Shown here piece by piece: positions 34,453-47,863 of a stretch of DNA of 64,000 nucleotides. Every line of letters starts with the position of its first letter. Position 1 is the stretch's first letter. Source of the stretch: Arthrobacter sp. 131MFCol6.1 (GTDB lineage Bacteria; Actinomycetota; Actinomycetes; Actinomycetales; Micrococcaceae); contig NZ_KB895541.1 of assembly GCF_000374925.1 (NCBI RefSeq), forward strand, positions 186,001-250,000. Reading direction: 5' to 3'. A model generated the notes under the pieces. That model was not told where the DNA came from, ran no database searches, and saw only the letters and a program-made list of their open reading frames with translations. Both the position numbers and the translations under genes were made by a program.

Positions 34453-34515
34453 CAACGCGGGGTCACTTAGCGCCCGTCCCGGAGGGGATTATGGGCGGTA
34501 AGTGACCCCGCGTTG
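34453..34515. repeat. Long inverted repeat, REP-like or terminator, after hisF
   Basis: Outer arms of 17 bp (34453-34469 and 34499-34515, caacgcggggtcactta) are perfect, with an inner cgccc/gggcg pair. It lies between the convergent hisF and TIGR03085 genes. Its structure and sequence (tcactta near the base) look like a repetitive extragenic element; a T-poor tail makes it a weak intrinsic terminator. Confidence 0.6.
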
Positions 34516-34529
34516 CTTTGTGGTGGGAG

Positions 34530-35174
34530 TTAGAGGCCGACTTCGGCGGACTGCAGGAGCGCGACGGCGTCCGGCTGGCCTTCGAAGGTCACGAGGGCGT
34601 GGCGGGTGCGGCCGTGGGCATGCATGAGCAGCTCGCCCGGTTCGCCGACGATGGCCACGGACACGGGGGCGCGTTTGGCGACGTGCCGCGGGCCCGAGGG
34701 GCTCACCAGCACAATGCCCAGGTCCACGCCGCGGTACAGGATCGCGGCGCGCTTGACGAGCTCAGCCCACAGCGCGTCCGAGTAGGCCTGGTCCAGTGCC
34801 CGCGGGGCCCAGCGGTCCACGGCGCGGCGGACGTCCTCGGTGTGCACGAAGTACTCGATCAGGTTGGAGCTTTCGTCCAGGGCCTTGATCCGCAGCGGGG
34901 ACAGCGCCGGGGGACCTGCCCGGAAGTCGTTGACCAGCTTGGCGTAGTCCTCGGTGGTCTTCAACGTGCCCGCCAGTTCGGCCGTCGCCTGGTCCGAGGC
35001 CTTGGACAGGCGCTTGATCAGCAGGCCCAGTCCGACGGCGATTTTCCGCTCGCGCAGGTACAAGTGCGCGGCAAGGTCGCGGGTGAGCCAACCTGTGCAG
35101 AGCGTGGCGGCATCAGGGCCGGCCGCCAGCAGGGTTTCGGCCAGGACTTCTCGGGACGGTTCGACGAAATGCAT
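34530..35174 (-). CDS. TIGR03085 family metal-binding protein (maleylpyruvate isomerase-like)
   Basis: The 214 residues start [20 protein letters not shown] and contain [19 protein letters not shown], the helical DinB/mycothiol-dependent isomerase-like part with a metal-binding His. [20 protein letters not shown] has a second His. It belongs from memory to TIGR03085, whose function is unknown. TAGTTT lies 8 nt before the ATG, so the transcript is probably leaderless, and the earlier part of the open frame is antisense to hisI. Confidence 0.78.
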   Translation of the reverse strand: MHFVEPSREVLAETLLAAGPDAATLCTGWLTRDLAAHLYLRERKIAVGLGLLIKRLSKASDQATAELAGTLKTTEDYAKLVNDFRAGPPALSPLRIKALDESSNLIEYFVHTEDVRRAVDRWAPRALDQAYSDALWAELVKRAAILYRGVDLGIVLVSPSGPRHVAKRAPVSVAIVGEPGELLMHAHGRTRHALVTFEGQPDAVALLQSAEVGL

Positions 35175-35182
35175 CACTTGTG

Positions 35183-35188
35183 AAACTA
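35183..35188 (-). promoter_or_regulatory. Leaderless -10 box of the TIGR03085 gene
   Basis: TAGTTT on the minus strand ends 8 nt before the ATG at 35174. Confidence 0.45.
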
Positions 35189-35339
35189 GCACGAGACGGC
35201 CGTACGTGGGCACAGGAATCGCCGCCGCAACCGCGCCTGGCGGCACCATCCGGTGCCGGACCGCCGCGGGCGGCCCGATTGGCGACCCAGTATTAAGCGG
35301 GGGGACCTGCCCGCAGGCCGGTGACCGGCCCGAAGGCAC

Positions 35340-35345
35340 TAGACT
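35340..35345 (+). promoter_or_regulatory. Leaderless -10 box of hisI
   Basis: TAGACT ends 7 nt before the ATG at 35353, matching the layout upstream of hisE. Confidence 0.55.
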
Positions 35346-35352
35346 TGATCTG

Positions 35353-35796
35353 ATGTCTGAGCAGCCCGCCTCCGCCCCCAGCCCCATCAACGGCAGCGCC
35401 ATCAACGGCAGCGCCGTCGATAGCAGCCCCGTCAGCGGCAGCCCCCTTCCGGCCGGCCTGGCGGACGCCCTCAAGCGCGACAGCGCCGGCCTGGTGGCCG
35501 CCATCGTCCAGCAGTTCGACACCCACGAGGTGCTGATGCTGGGCTGGATGGACGACGAGGCGCTGCACCGCACCCTGACCAGCGGACGCGTGACGTTCTA
35601 TTCGCGCTCCCGCCAGGAGTACTGGCGCAAGGGAGACACCTCCGGGCACGTGCAATGGGTCAAGTCGCTCGCGATGGACTGCGACGGCGATGCGCTGCTG
35701 GTCCGGGTCGACCAGGTCGGCGCGGCGTGCCACACCGGAACCCGGACCTGCTTCGACGGCCGCGAGCTCGACGCCGTCGTCGGCCACGGAGGCTAG
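35353..35796 (+). CDS. hisI: Phosphoribosyl-AMP cyclohydrolase
   Basis: HisI opens the purine ring of phosphoribosyl-AMP. The 147 residues end with the metal region: [30 protein letters not shown] and [12 protein letters not shown], with the cysteines of [12 protein letters not shown]. The first 35 residues are an unstructured tail with two exact atcaacggcagcgcc units, encoding [16 protein letters not shown] 7 nt upstream of the ATG supports a leaderless transcript. It lies apart from hisEG but on the same strand. Confidence 0.95.
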   Translation: MSEQPASAPSPINGSAINGSAVDSSPVSGSPLPAGLADALKRDSAGLVAAIVQQFDTHEVLMLGWMDDEALHRTLTSGRVTFYSRSRQEYWRKGDTSGHVQWVKSLAMDCDGDALLVRVDQVGAACHTGTRTCFDGRELDAVVGHGG

Positions 35797-35919
35797 GCGC
35801 CCCCGGCAAACAGGCAGAGCGCCCCGGCGCTTCCACAGCTTCACGAACCGGACCCAGGCAGGATCCCTCGACCGGATCCGGTGACAGGTCCACCTAAAGA
35901 ACAGGCGGAAAGCACAGCC

Positions 35920-37497
35920 ATGCAGGACCTTGGAATCATCAGCCCCGGCCTCGAAGAGTTCCGCGAACTCGCAGGCCACAGCCGAGTCATCCCCGTCCGG
36001 CTCAAGGTGCTGGCTGACGCCGAAACCCCGATCGGGCTCTACCGCAAGCTCGCCCACGGCCAGCCCGGAACGTTCCTGATGGAATCGGCGGCCGTCGGAG
36101 GCGCCTGGTCCCGCTACTCCTTCATCGGCTCCCGCTCCCGCGCCACACTGACCACCAAGGACGGCAGCGCGCACTGGCTGGGCGAGCCCCCTGTCGGTGT
36201 GCCCCTGGACGGCAACCCCGTGGACGCCATCCGCGACACCGTCGCCGCGCTGCGCACCGAGCGCTTCGACGGCCTCCCGCCGTTCACCTCCGGCCTGGTC
36301 GGGTTCCTGGGCTGGGAAACCGTCCGGCACTGGGAGAAACTGACCAGCCCGCCGGAGGACGACCTCCAACTGCCGGAAATGGCCCTCAACCTGGTCACGG
36401 ACATGGCGGTCCACGACAACATGGACGGCACCGTCCTGCTGATCGCCAATGCCATCAACTTCGACAACAGCACCGAACGGGTCGACGACGCCTGGCATGA
36501 CGCCGTCGCCCGCGTCAAAGCCCTGCTCGAAAAGATCAGCCGCCCCGTGGAACAGCCCGTCTCCGTGCTGGAAACGGCCGCCCTCGATTTCGCGTCGAGC
36601 GTGCAGGAACGCTGGGACGAAACCGAGTACCTGGCCGCCCTGGACCGCGGCAAGGAGGCGATCGTGGACGGCGAGGTCTTCCAGGTGGTGATCTCCCGCC
36701 GCTTCGAAATGGAGTGCGGCGCCGACCCCCTCGACGTCTACCGGGTCCTGCGGAACACCAACCCCAGCCCCTACATGTACCTCTTCAGCTTCGAGGACGC
36801 CGCCGGCCGCGAATACACGATCGTCGGCTCCTCGCCGGAGGCCCTCGTCACGGTGACCGGGCACGAGGTCATCACCCACCCCATCGCCGGCTCACGCCCG
36901 CGCGGCAAGACGGTGGAGGCGGACAAGGCCCTGGCCGAGGAACTGCTGGCGGACGAGAAGGAACGCGCCGAGCACCTGATGCTGGTCGACCTGTCCCGCA
37001 ACGACCTCTCCAAGGTCTGCGTGGCAGGATCCGTCGACGTCACCCAGTTCATGGAAGTGGAGCGCTTCAGCCACATCATGCACCTGGTATCCACCGTGGT
37101 TGGAGAACTCGCCCCGGCCGCCAAGGCCTACGACGTCCTCAAGGCCACGTTCCCGGCCGGCACCCTCTCCGGTGCCCCGAAGCCGCGGGCCCTGCGCCTG
37201 CTGGACGAACTTGAACCGCACCGGCGCGGCATCTACGGCGGCGTGGTGGGGTACCTGGACTTCGCCGGCGACATGGACATGGCGATCGCCATCCGGTCGG
37301 CCCTGCTCCGGGAAGGACGCGCGTACGTCCAGGCCGGCGGCGGGATCGTCGCAGATTCGGTGAACCCGACCGAGGCCCAGGAAACCGTGAACAAGGCCGC
37401 CGCCCCGCTGCGCGCCGTGCACACCGCCAGGTCGCTGCACAACATCAACGCTGACGCAGTCACCGACTCAGCGCCCGACGCCGGAGCGGAGTCCTGA
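35920..37497 (+). CDS. trpE: Anthranilate synthase component I
   Basis: TrpE makes anthranilate from chorismate and ammonia or glutamine. The 525 residues have the conserved tail TFPAGTLSGAPKPRALRLLD, GGGIVADSVNPTEAQE and the chorismate-binding IAGSRPRGKT. The N-terminal LLESA-like FLMESAAVG regulatory region is present. I choose ATG 35920 (MQDLGIISPGLEEFREL) over GTG 35881 because of GGCGGAAAG upstream. trpG is not adjacent; a membrane protein follows with an overlap (TGATG). Confidence 0.95.
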   Translation: MQDLGIISPGLEEFRELAGHSRVIPVRLKVLADAETPIGLYRKLAHGQPGTFLMESAAVGGAWSRYSFIGSRSRATLTTKDGSAHWLGEPPVGVPLDGNPVDAIRDTVAALRTERFDGLPPFTSGLVGFLGWETVRHWEKLTSPPEDDLQLPEMALNLVTDMAVHDNMDGTVLLIANAINFDNSTERVDDAWHDAVARVKALLEKISRPVEQPVSVLETAALDFASSVQERWDETEYLAALDRGKEAIVDGEVFQVVISRRFEMECGADPLDVYRVLRNTNPSPYMYLFSFEDAAGREYTIVGSSPEALVTVTGHEVITHPIAGSRPRGKTVEADKALAEELLADEKERAEHLMLVDLSRNDLSKVCVAGSVDVTQFMEVERFSHIMHLVSTVVGELAPAAKAYDVLKATFPAGTLSGAPKPRALRLLDELEPHRRGIYGGVVGYLDFAGDMDMAIAIRSALLREGRAYVQAGGGIVADSVNPTEAQETVNKAAAPLRAVHTARSLHNINADAVTDSAPDAGAES

Positions 37498-38189
37498 TGG
37501 GGGAGCCGGAAGCCTCCGCCGCGAACACCGTGAAGGCCACTGCGAAGAGCACTGTGAAGAGCGCCAAGGGATCCGCCGTCCCGGGCTGGGCCCGCAAGTC
37601 CACCCTGGTCCTGGTGATCGCTGCCCTGGCGCTTGCCGTGTTCGGGACCACCACCCAGACCTGGCTCACCGTGCACCTTGACCCCACGCAGCTCGGCGCG
37701 GCCGTGGCCAGCCAGGACGGCCTGCAGGTCCAGGGCAGCAAGGCCGCGACCACTGTGACGGCGCTGGCGCTTGTGGCCCTCGCCGGCGGACTCGCGGCCT
37801 CCATCGCCGGCCGCGTGGCCCGCTGGGTCATCACCGCGATCATCCTCCTCGCGGCCGCGGGCATCGTCGCCGCGGCAGCCGTCGTGCTGGCGGACCCGCT
37901 GGCCGCGGCGCAGGGATCGATTGCCGCCGCCACCGGGATCAGCGGCAGCAGCGTGCAGGTGGACGTCACCGTGTTCCCCGTCCTCGCCGTCGTCGCCGGT
38001 GCCCTGCTGGGCCTCAGCGCCCTCGCGATCGTGCCGGCCGGCCGCTACTGGAAGAGCCGCACCAAATATGACGCGGCCTCCACCGCGGCCGCCGCCGGCG
38101 GGACTGCGGCAGGCGGTAATGCGCCGGCCGCCCCCGCGGACGAGATTGACAGCTGGGACCGGTTGTCCCGCGGTGACGACCCCACCTGA
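37497..38189 (+). CDS. Trp biosynthesis-associated membrane protein (TIGR02234)
   Basis: The 230-residue protein has four hydrophobic segments (about residues 33-50, 84-101, 107-128, 157-180) and a Gly/Ala-rich C-terminal tail. Position and topology match the family named after its steady presence in actinobacterial trp operons. Its role is unknown; a tryptophan or precursor function in the membrane is only inferred from context. The ATG overlaps the trpE stop. Confidence 0.8.
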   Translation: MGEPEASAANTVKATAKSTVKSAKGSAVPGWARKSTLVLVIAALALAVFGTTTQTWLTVHLDPTQLGAAVASQDGLQVQGSKAATTVTALALVALAGGLAASIAGRVARWVITAIILLAAAGIVAAAAVVLADPLAAAQGSIAAATGISGSSVQVDVTVFPVLAVVAGALLGLSALAIVPAGRYWKSRTKYDAASTAAAAGGTAAGGNAPAAPADEIDSWDRLSRGDDPT

Positions 38190-38290
38190 GCCGATGACGG
38201 GCGCGGGGAGCCACGCGACTAGCAGCGCGGCCAAATAACACCGCCAAAAAATGGCAGAATGTAAGCAGTATTCATCCTGAGGAGATTTCA

Positions 38291-38578
38291 ATGAGCAAAG
38301 CCACTGTTTCCGCATCCACGTCCGCTGCGCCGAAGGGCGTCTACGACGACGTCGACCACAGCGAAGCGCCGGGTCACGGCAACAGCCCGGCCGCGTGGAC
38401 CTGCGTGATCGTGATGTTGATCGGCGCCCTCATTGCGTCCATCGCCTTCGTCATCGCCAACACCCCGATCTTTGTTGCCGGTGCGGCGGTCATGGTGATC
38501 GGCCTGCTGGCCGGCTGGGCGATGCGCAAGGCCGGCTACGGCGTCGGCGGCAGCAAGCTGAAGAACTCCGGCCACTGA
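38291..38578 (+). CDS. HGxxPAAW family membrane protein
   Basis: The 95 residues have the name-giving motif HGNSPAAW near residue 30, followed by two hydrophobic helices (WTCVIVMLIGALIASIAFVI and FVAGAAVMVIGLLAGW). GAGGAG lies 6 nt before the ATG. It sits between the TIGR02234 gene and trpC, an arrangement reported for actinobacterial trp clusters. Function is unknown. Confidence 0.85.
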   Translation: MSKATVSASTSAAPKGVYDDVDHSEAPGHGNSPAAWTCVIVMLIGALIASIAFVIANTPIFVAGAAVMVIGLLAGWAMRKAGYGVGGSKLKNSGH

Positions 38579-38580
38579 GC

Positions 38581-39399
38581 GTGAGCGTTCTCGACGACAT
38601 CAACGCCGGTGTCAGGGAGGATATGCAGGCGCGCCAGCGTCTGGTCACGCTCGCGGAGCTGAAGGAGCGCTCCGCCGCGGCGGCGCCCGCCCGTGACGCC
38701 TGGGCCGCCCTCGGCGGGACCTCAAGCACCCGGGACCAGCTCAAGGTGATTGCCGAGGTCAAGCGCCGCAGCCCGTCCAAGGGTCCACTCGCGGACATCG
38801 CCGACCCCGCGTCCCTCGCCGCGCAGTACGCCGACGGCGGGGCCGCCGTGATCAGCGTCCTGACCGAGGAGCGCCGCTTCGGCGGCTCCCTGGCCGATCT
38901 CGACGCCGTCCGGGCCGCAGTGGACATTCCGCTGCTGCGCAAGGACTTCATGGTTGACGAGTACCAGATCTGGGAGGCCCGGGCCCACGGCGCCGACCTG
39001 ATCCTGCTGATCGTGGCCTCGCTCTCGGACGCCCAGCTGCGTGAGTTTACGGCCCTCAGCCGCGAGCTCGGCATGAACGTGCTGGTCGAGACCCATACGG
39101 CCGAGGAAATCGAGCGCGCAGTAGCCGCGGAGGCCCGGATCATCGGCGTCAACGTGCGCAACCTCAAGACGCTCGACGTCGACCGTTCCGTTTTCGCGGA
39201 GCTGGCCGGCGGCATTCCCGCCGGTGCGCTCGTGGTCGCCGAATCCGGTGTGCGCGACGTCGAGGACGTCAAGCACTACGCGGCCCGCGGCGCCAACGCG
39301 GTCCTGGTCGGCGAGGCGCTGGTCAGTGACGCGACGCCCCGCGAGCGGATCACCGAATTCATGGCTGCCGGCGCGACGGCAATCGCCGCCCGCGCCTGA
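38581..39399 (+). CDS. trpC: Indole-3-glycerol phosphate synthase
   Basis: TrpC closes the indole ring in tryptophan synthesis. The 272-residue TIM barrel contains VIAEVKRRSPSKGPLADIAD, ISVLTEERRFGGSL, PLLRKDFMVDEYQIWEA, and VAESGVRDVEDVKHYA, all near-consensus. The GTG at 38581 begins VSVLDDINAGVREDM; the longer frame upstream is a shadow of the preceding gene. It is separated from it by 2 bp. Confidence 0.96.
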   Translation: MSVLDDINAGVREDMQARQRLVTLAELKERSAAAAPARDAWAALGGTSSTRDQLKVIAEVKRRSPSKGPLADIADPASLAAQYADGGAAVISVLTEERRFGGSLADLDAVRAAVDIPLLRKDFMVDEYQIWEARAHGADLILLIVASLSDAQLREFTALSRELGMNVLVETHTAEEIERAVAAEARIIGVNVRNLKTLDVDRSVFAELAGGIPAGALVVAESGVRDVEDVKHYAARGANAVLVGEALVSDATPRERITEFMAAGATAIAARA

Positions 39400-39514
39400 G
39401 GCCGGCCGGTCCTGGCGCCTCCGTCCGGACCGTGAGCGGTACCGGGCCCGCAATTTTGCCCGGACCAATGAGCGGATCTCATCTGCAGATCCCCAAAGCT
39501 AGCAGTGGAACAGG

Positions 39515-40912
39515 ATGGTGAGACTGATGGTCGATGCGCCAGCAGCCGGCTCTGACGAAAGTGCCGTGGACGCGTTCCTGCAGGGCGGCCGCCCCGAGGA
39601 GCATCCCGCGCAGGGCGAACCGTCCCTGCGCCACGCCCCGGGGCCCTACTTCGGGAACTACGGCGGCCGGTGGATGCCGGAGTCGCTCATCGCAGCCCTG
39701 GACGAGCTCGAGGACACCTTCGAGAAGGCCAAGGCCGATCCCGAGTTCACGGCCCAGATCGCCGAGCTGAACAAGAACTACTCGGGCCGGCCCTCCCTGC
39801 TGACCGAGGCCAAACGCTTCGCCGAGCACGCCGGCGGGGTGCGGATCTTCCTCAAGCGCGAAGACCTCAACCACACCGGCTCGCACAAGATCAACAACGT
39901 CCTGGGCCAGGCGCTGCTGGCCAAGCGGATGGGCAAAACCCGCGTCATCGCCGAAACCGGCGCCGGCCAGCACGGTGTTGCCAGCGCCACGGCGGCAGCC
40001 CTGCTCGGACTCGAATGCGTGGTCTACATGGGTGCCGAGGACTGCCGCAGGCAATCCCTCAATGTGGCCCGGATGGAGCTCCTCGGCGCCACCGTCATCC
40101 CGGTGACCAACGGATCCCAGACGCTCAAGGACGCCATCAACGAGGCCCTGCGCGACTGGGTGGCGAACGTGGGCAACACGCACTACCTGCTGGGCACCGC
40201 CGCTGGCGCGCACCCGTTCCCGGCGATGGTCCGCTACTTCCACGAAGTGATCGGCGAGGAAGCCCGCGCCCAGATCCTGGACCAGACGGGCCGGCTGCCG
40301 GATGCCGTCTGTGCCTGCATTGGCGGCGGCTCCAACGCGATCGGCATCTTCCACGGCTTCCTCGATGACCCGTCGGTCAAGATCTACGGCTTCGAGGCCG
40401 GCGGCGAGGGCGTCGAAACCGGACGCCACGCAGCCACCATCACTCTCGGCAAGCCCGGCGTGCTGCACGGCGCCCGCTCCTACCTCATGCAGGACGACGA
40501 CGGCCAGACCATCGAGTCGCACTCCATCTCCGCGGGCCTGGACTACCCGGGCGTCGGCCCCGAGCACTCCTACCTCGCCGACATTGGCCGGGTCAGCTAC
40601 GAGCCCATCACTGACAGCGAAGCCATGGAGGCCTTCCGCCTCCTGTGCCGCACCGAGGGCATCATCCCCGCCATCGAATCCGCCCACGCCCTCGCCGGCG
40701 CCATCAAGGTGGGGCAGCGGCTCGCCGCCGACGCTGCCGCAGACGCGGCCGCAGGCAGGGCAACCGACGCCGGCGCAGCATCAGAGAAGATCGTGATCGT
40801 GAACCTCTCCGGCCGCGGCGACAAGGACGTGGCCACAGCCGCGGAGTGGTTCGACCTGCTGGACAAGGACTCACCCGAAGCCGAAATCGCCAAAGAGGGG
40901 GAACAGCTGTGA
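39515..40912 (+). CDS. trpB: Tryptophan synthase beta chain
   Basis: TrpB condenses indole and serine with PLP. The 465 residues carry the PLP lysine in [17 protein letters not shown], the [15 protein letters not shown] and [15 protein letters not shown] loops, and the C-terminal [10 protein letters not shown] 45-residue non-conserved leader precedes [19 protein letters not shown] at 39515 and ATG at 39527 are both possible starts. It overlaps trpA by 4 bp (GTGA). Confidence 0.96.
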   Translation: MVRLMVDAPAAGSDESAVDAFLQGGRPEEHPAQGEPSLRHAPGPYFGNYGGRWMPESLIAALDELEDTFEKAKADPEFTAQIAELNKNYSGRPSLLTEAKRFAEHAGGVRIFLKREDLNHTGSHKINNVLGQALLAKRMGKTRVIAETGAGQHGVASATAAALLGLECVVYMGAEDCRRQSLNVARMELLGATVIPVTNGSQTLKDAINEALRDWVANVGNTHYLLGTAAGAHPFPAMVRYFHEVIGEEARAQILDQTGRLPDAVCACIGGGSNAIGIFHGFLDDPSVKIYGFEAGGEGVETGRHAATITLGKPGVLHGARSYLMQDDDGQTIESHSISAGLDYPGVGPEHSYLADIGRVSYEPITDSEAMEAFRLLCRTEGIIPAIESAHALAGAIKVGQRLAADAAADAAAGRATDAGAASEKIVIVNLSGRGDKDVATAAEWFDLLDKDSPEAEIAKEGEQL

Positions 40913-41742
40913 GCACCAGCCAGGACGGCAACCAGCACACCGCGCAGCACGCCAGCAAGTCGGCCGCGGCCATTGACCGCGCCCGCGCCCAGGGCCGGGC
41001 GGCCCTGATCGGCTACCTGCCGGCCGGCTACCCGAGCGTTGAAGACACCATTGCCGCCGGCATCGCCCTGGCCGAGAACGGCGCCGACCTCATCGAGATC
41101 GGCATCCCGTACTCGGACCCGGTCATGGACGGCCAGGTCATCCAGGCTGCCACGACGGAGGCCCTGGCGAAGGGCTTCCACGTCCGGGAGGTCTTCGAAG
41201 TCGTCCGCGGCATTACGAGCAAGACCGACGCCGCCGTGCTGGTGATGACCTACTGGAACCCCGTGGTCCGGATGGGCGTGGACGAGTTCTCCCGCCGCCT
41301 GGCCAAGGCCGGGGGAGCCGGGCTCATCACGCCGGACCTCATTCCGGACGAGGCCGCCGAATGGATGGCAGCCTCGGACAAGTACGGCCTGGACCGGGTG
41401 TTCCTCGTGGCTCCCTCGTCCTCGCCGGAACGTATGAAGCGCACGGTCGACGCGAGCCGCGGCTTCGTCTACGCCGTCTCCATCATGGGCGTCACCGGCG
41501 CCCGGACCTCGGTCAGCTCCGCGGCCAAGGACGTCGTCGCCGCCGCGCGCGCCGCCGGCGCCGAACGCGTCTGCGTGGGCCTCGGCGTCTCCACCGCCAG
41601 CCACGTCCGCGAGATCGCCGAGTACGCCGACGGCGTGATTGTCGGCACCGCCCTCGTCGCGGCCATCCGGGACGGCGGCGTGGATGCGGTAGCCTCCTTG
41701 ACGAAAGACCTCAGCACCGGCCTTACCAAGGAAGAAGCGTAA
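40909..41742 (+). CDS. trpA: Tryptophan synthase alpha chain
   Basis: TrpA cleaves indole glycerol phosphate and passes indole to TrpB. The 277 residues contain [39 protein letters not shown] (catalytic Glu and Asp), and [23 protein letters not shown] at 40909 overlaps the trpB stop. GAGGGGGAAC lies before it. The N-terminal 20 residues are extra and polar. Confidence 0.96.
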   Translation: MSTSQDGNQHTAQHASKSAAAIDRARAQGRAALIGYLPAGYPSVEDTIAAGIALAENGADLIEIGIPYSDPVMDGQVIQAATTEALAKGFHVREVFEVVRGITSKTDAAVLVMTYWNPVVRMGVDEFSRRLAKAGGAGLITPDLIPDEAAEWMAASDKYGLDRVFLVAPSSSPERMKRTVDASRGFVYAVSIMGVTGARTSVSSAAKDVVAAARAAGAERVCVGLGVSTASHVREIAEYADGVIVGTALVAAIRDGGVDAVASLTKDLSTGLTKEEA

Positions 41743-41745
41743 GCA

Positions 41746-42978
41746 ATGCAGTCAGTCCTCCACGCGGCGGCGATGATTCCCGCGAGCATTCCGAGCCCCA
41801 GCTGGTCCGGATTCGACATCCCGCTGCCGTGGGGGTCCCTGCGCATCCATGCCTACGCCCTGTGCATCCTCGCCGGCATTATTGCCGGCCTGTGGCTGAC
41901 CTCGGTCCGCTGGGCACGCCGCGGCGCCCCCGAGGGCAGCGTCTGGGACATCGCCATCTGGGCCATCCCGTTCGGCATCATCGGCGGACGGCTCTACCAC
42001 GTCTTCTCCTCTCCGGACGCCTACTTCGGCCCGGGATTCGACGGCACAGGGGACCTGTCCCTGATTCCGCAGATCCAGCGCGGCGGCCTGGGCATCTGGG
42101 GCGCCGTCGTGCTCGGCGCCGTGGGCGCCTGGATCGGGTGCCGGCGTGCCGGGGTGAAGCTGAGCGCCTTCATGGACGCCGCGGCCCCCGGGCTGCTGCT
42201 GGCCCAGGCGATCGGCCGGTGGGGCAACTACTTCAACCAGGAGCTCTTCGGCGGCCCCACCACGCTTCCGTGGGGGCTGCAGATCGATCCCAACAACCCG
42301 AACTTCCCCGCCGGCATGCCGGCAGAGACGCTCTTCCACCCGACGTTCCTCTACGAGTCGCTGTGGAACCTGGCCGGCGTGCTGATCCTGCTGGCCCTGG
42401 ACCGCAAGTTCAGCTTCCGCCGCGGCCGCCTCTTCTGCCTCTACGCCATGTACTACACCCTGGGCCGTGTCTGGATCGAGGCCATGCGGATCGACGACGC
42501 CGAGCAGATCACCCTCTTCGGGCTCACCACCAGGCTCAATGTCTGGACCAGCATCATCGTGTTCGCCGGGGCCCTGCTCGCCTTCATCCTCCTCGGACTG
42601 CGCAAGCGCTCCGAGCCGGACACCCCGTTCCTCCCGGGCCGCGGGCCGGCGGAGGCAACGCCGGTGGAGACGACGCCGGCTGAGACGACGCCGGCTGAGG
42701 AAAAGACGGCAGCGTCAAAGCCGGACGCTGACGCCACCGGCGACGACCGCGCCACCGTTCCCGCGGACGCGGCAACCATCCGCCATTCGGACACCGCTGT
42801 CTCAGATAGTGAATCCCGTGCTAATCTCCGGAATAACCAAAGCGGACCAGTTCGCGCATCCGAGGATGCGGACAAGGACTCCACGGGCGGCACCGCGCCC
42901 GCCAAGGGAGCTCCGGCAGCCGGAGTTTCCGGCCGCCAGGGAACTGGAACCGCGCCGGAGGCTGAGGGCACCAAATAG
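41746..42978 (+). CDS. lgt: Prolipoprotein diacylglyceryl transferase
   Basis: Lgt adds diacylglycerol to the lipobox cysteine. The 410 residues contain the signature GRWGNYFNQELFGGPTTLPW, about seven membrane helices, and a catalytic His region in HVFSSPDAYF. Beyond residue 290 a 120-residue charged Pro/Thr/Glu-rich tail follows, with TTPAETTPAEEKT repeats, and is longer than the core needs. ATG at 41746 is 3 bp after the trpA stop, so it belongs to the same transcript. Confidence 0.93.
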   Translation: MQSVLHAAAMIPASIPSPSWSGFDIPLPWGSLRIHAYALCILAGIIAGLWLTSVRWARRGAPEGSVWDIAIWAIPFGIIGGRLYHVFSSPDAYFGPGFDGTGDLSLIPQIQRGGLGIWGAVVLGAVGAWIGCRRAGVKLSAFMDAAAPGLLLAQAIGRWGNYFNQELFGGPTTLPWGLQIDPNNPNFPAGMPAETLFHPTFLYESLWNLAGVLILLALDRKFSFRRGRLFCLYAMYYTLGRVWIEAMRIDDAEQITLFGLTTRLNVWTSIIVFAGALLAFILLGLRKRSEPDTPFLPGRGPAEATPVETTPAETTPAEEKTAASKPDADATGDDRATVPADAATIRHSDTAVSDSESRANLRNNQSGPVRASEDADKDSTGGTAPAKGAPAAGVSGRQGTGTAPEAEGTK

Positions 42979-43049
42979 CTCAGCGCCGGCACTTCGGGTT
43001 GACCGGAGCCACCGCTCACCGGACCCGACTCCACAGCGTCGTGGCAAGA

Positions 43050-43092
43050 GGGCTTGCCATGGACAGCAGATCGAAGCTGTCCATGCAAGCCC
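43050..43092 (+). terminator. Hairpin after lgt
   Basis: gggcttgccatggacagc (43050-43067) pairs with gctgtccatgcaagccc (43076-43092) with one bulged base and an 8-nt loop. It lies 71 bp after the lgt stop and 155 bp before gltB. Confidence 0.65.
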
Positions 43093-43137
43093 AGGCCAGC
43101 ACCTGCGTAACTGTTAGTACAGGAGGCCGGGCTGGCC

Positions 43138-43143
43138 TACAAT
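43138..43143 (+). promoter_or_regulatory. Candidate -10 box of gltB
   Basis: TACAAT is the best -10 match in the 155 bp before gltB; the next 100 bp would be leader. No good -35 was seen. Confidence 0.3.
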
Positions 43144-43246
43144 TCCAGTTAGAAAAACACTCTGTTGCGCCCGTCACACACCGGCGTGCCGAGTGGGGCC
43201 AATGTTGTCCCTCCCATACGCACGATCAGGAGGAAGGACGTCTCCA

Positions 43247-47855
<4,609 letters not shown>

Positions 47856-47863
<8 letters not shown>

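Noticed and set aside
35797..35919. Tryptophan attenuator or T-box before trpE
   Set aside because: No Trp-rich leader peptide, T-box sequence or paired terminator/antiterminator was visible.
39442..39463. Hairpin in the trpC-trpB gap as a terminator
   Set aside because: The stem is only 6 bp with a 10-nt loop and the genes belong to one pathway on the same strand.
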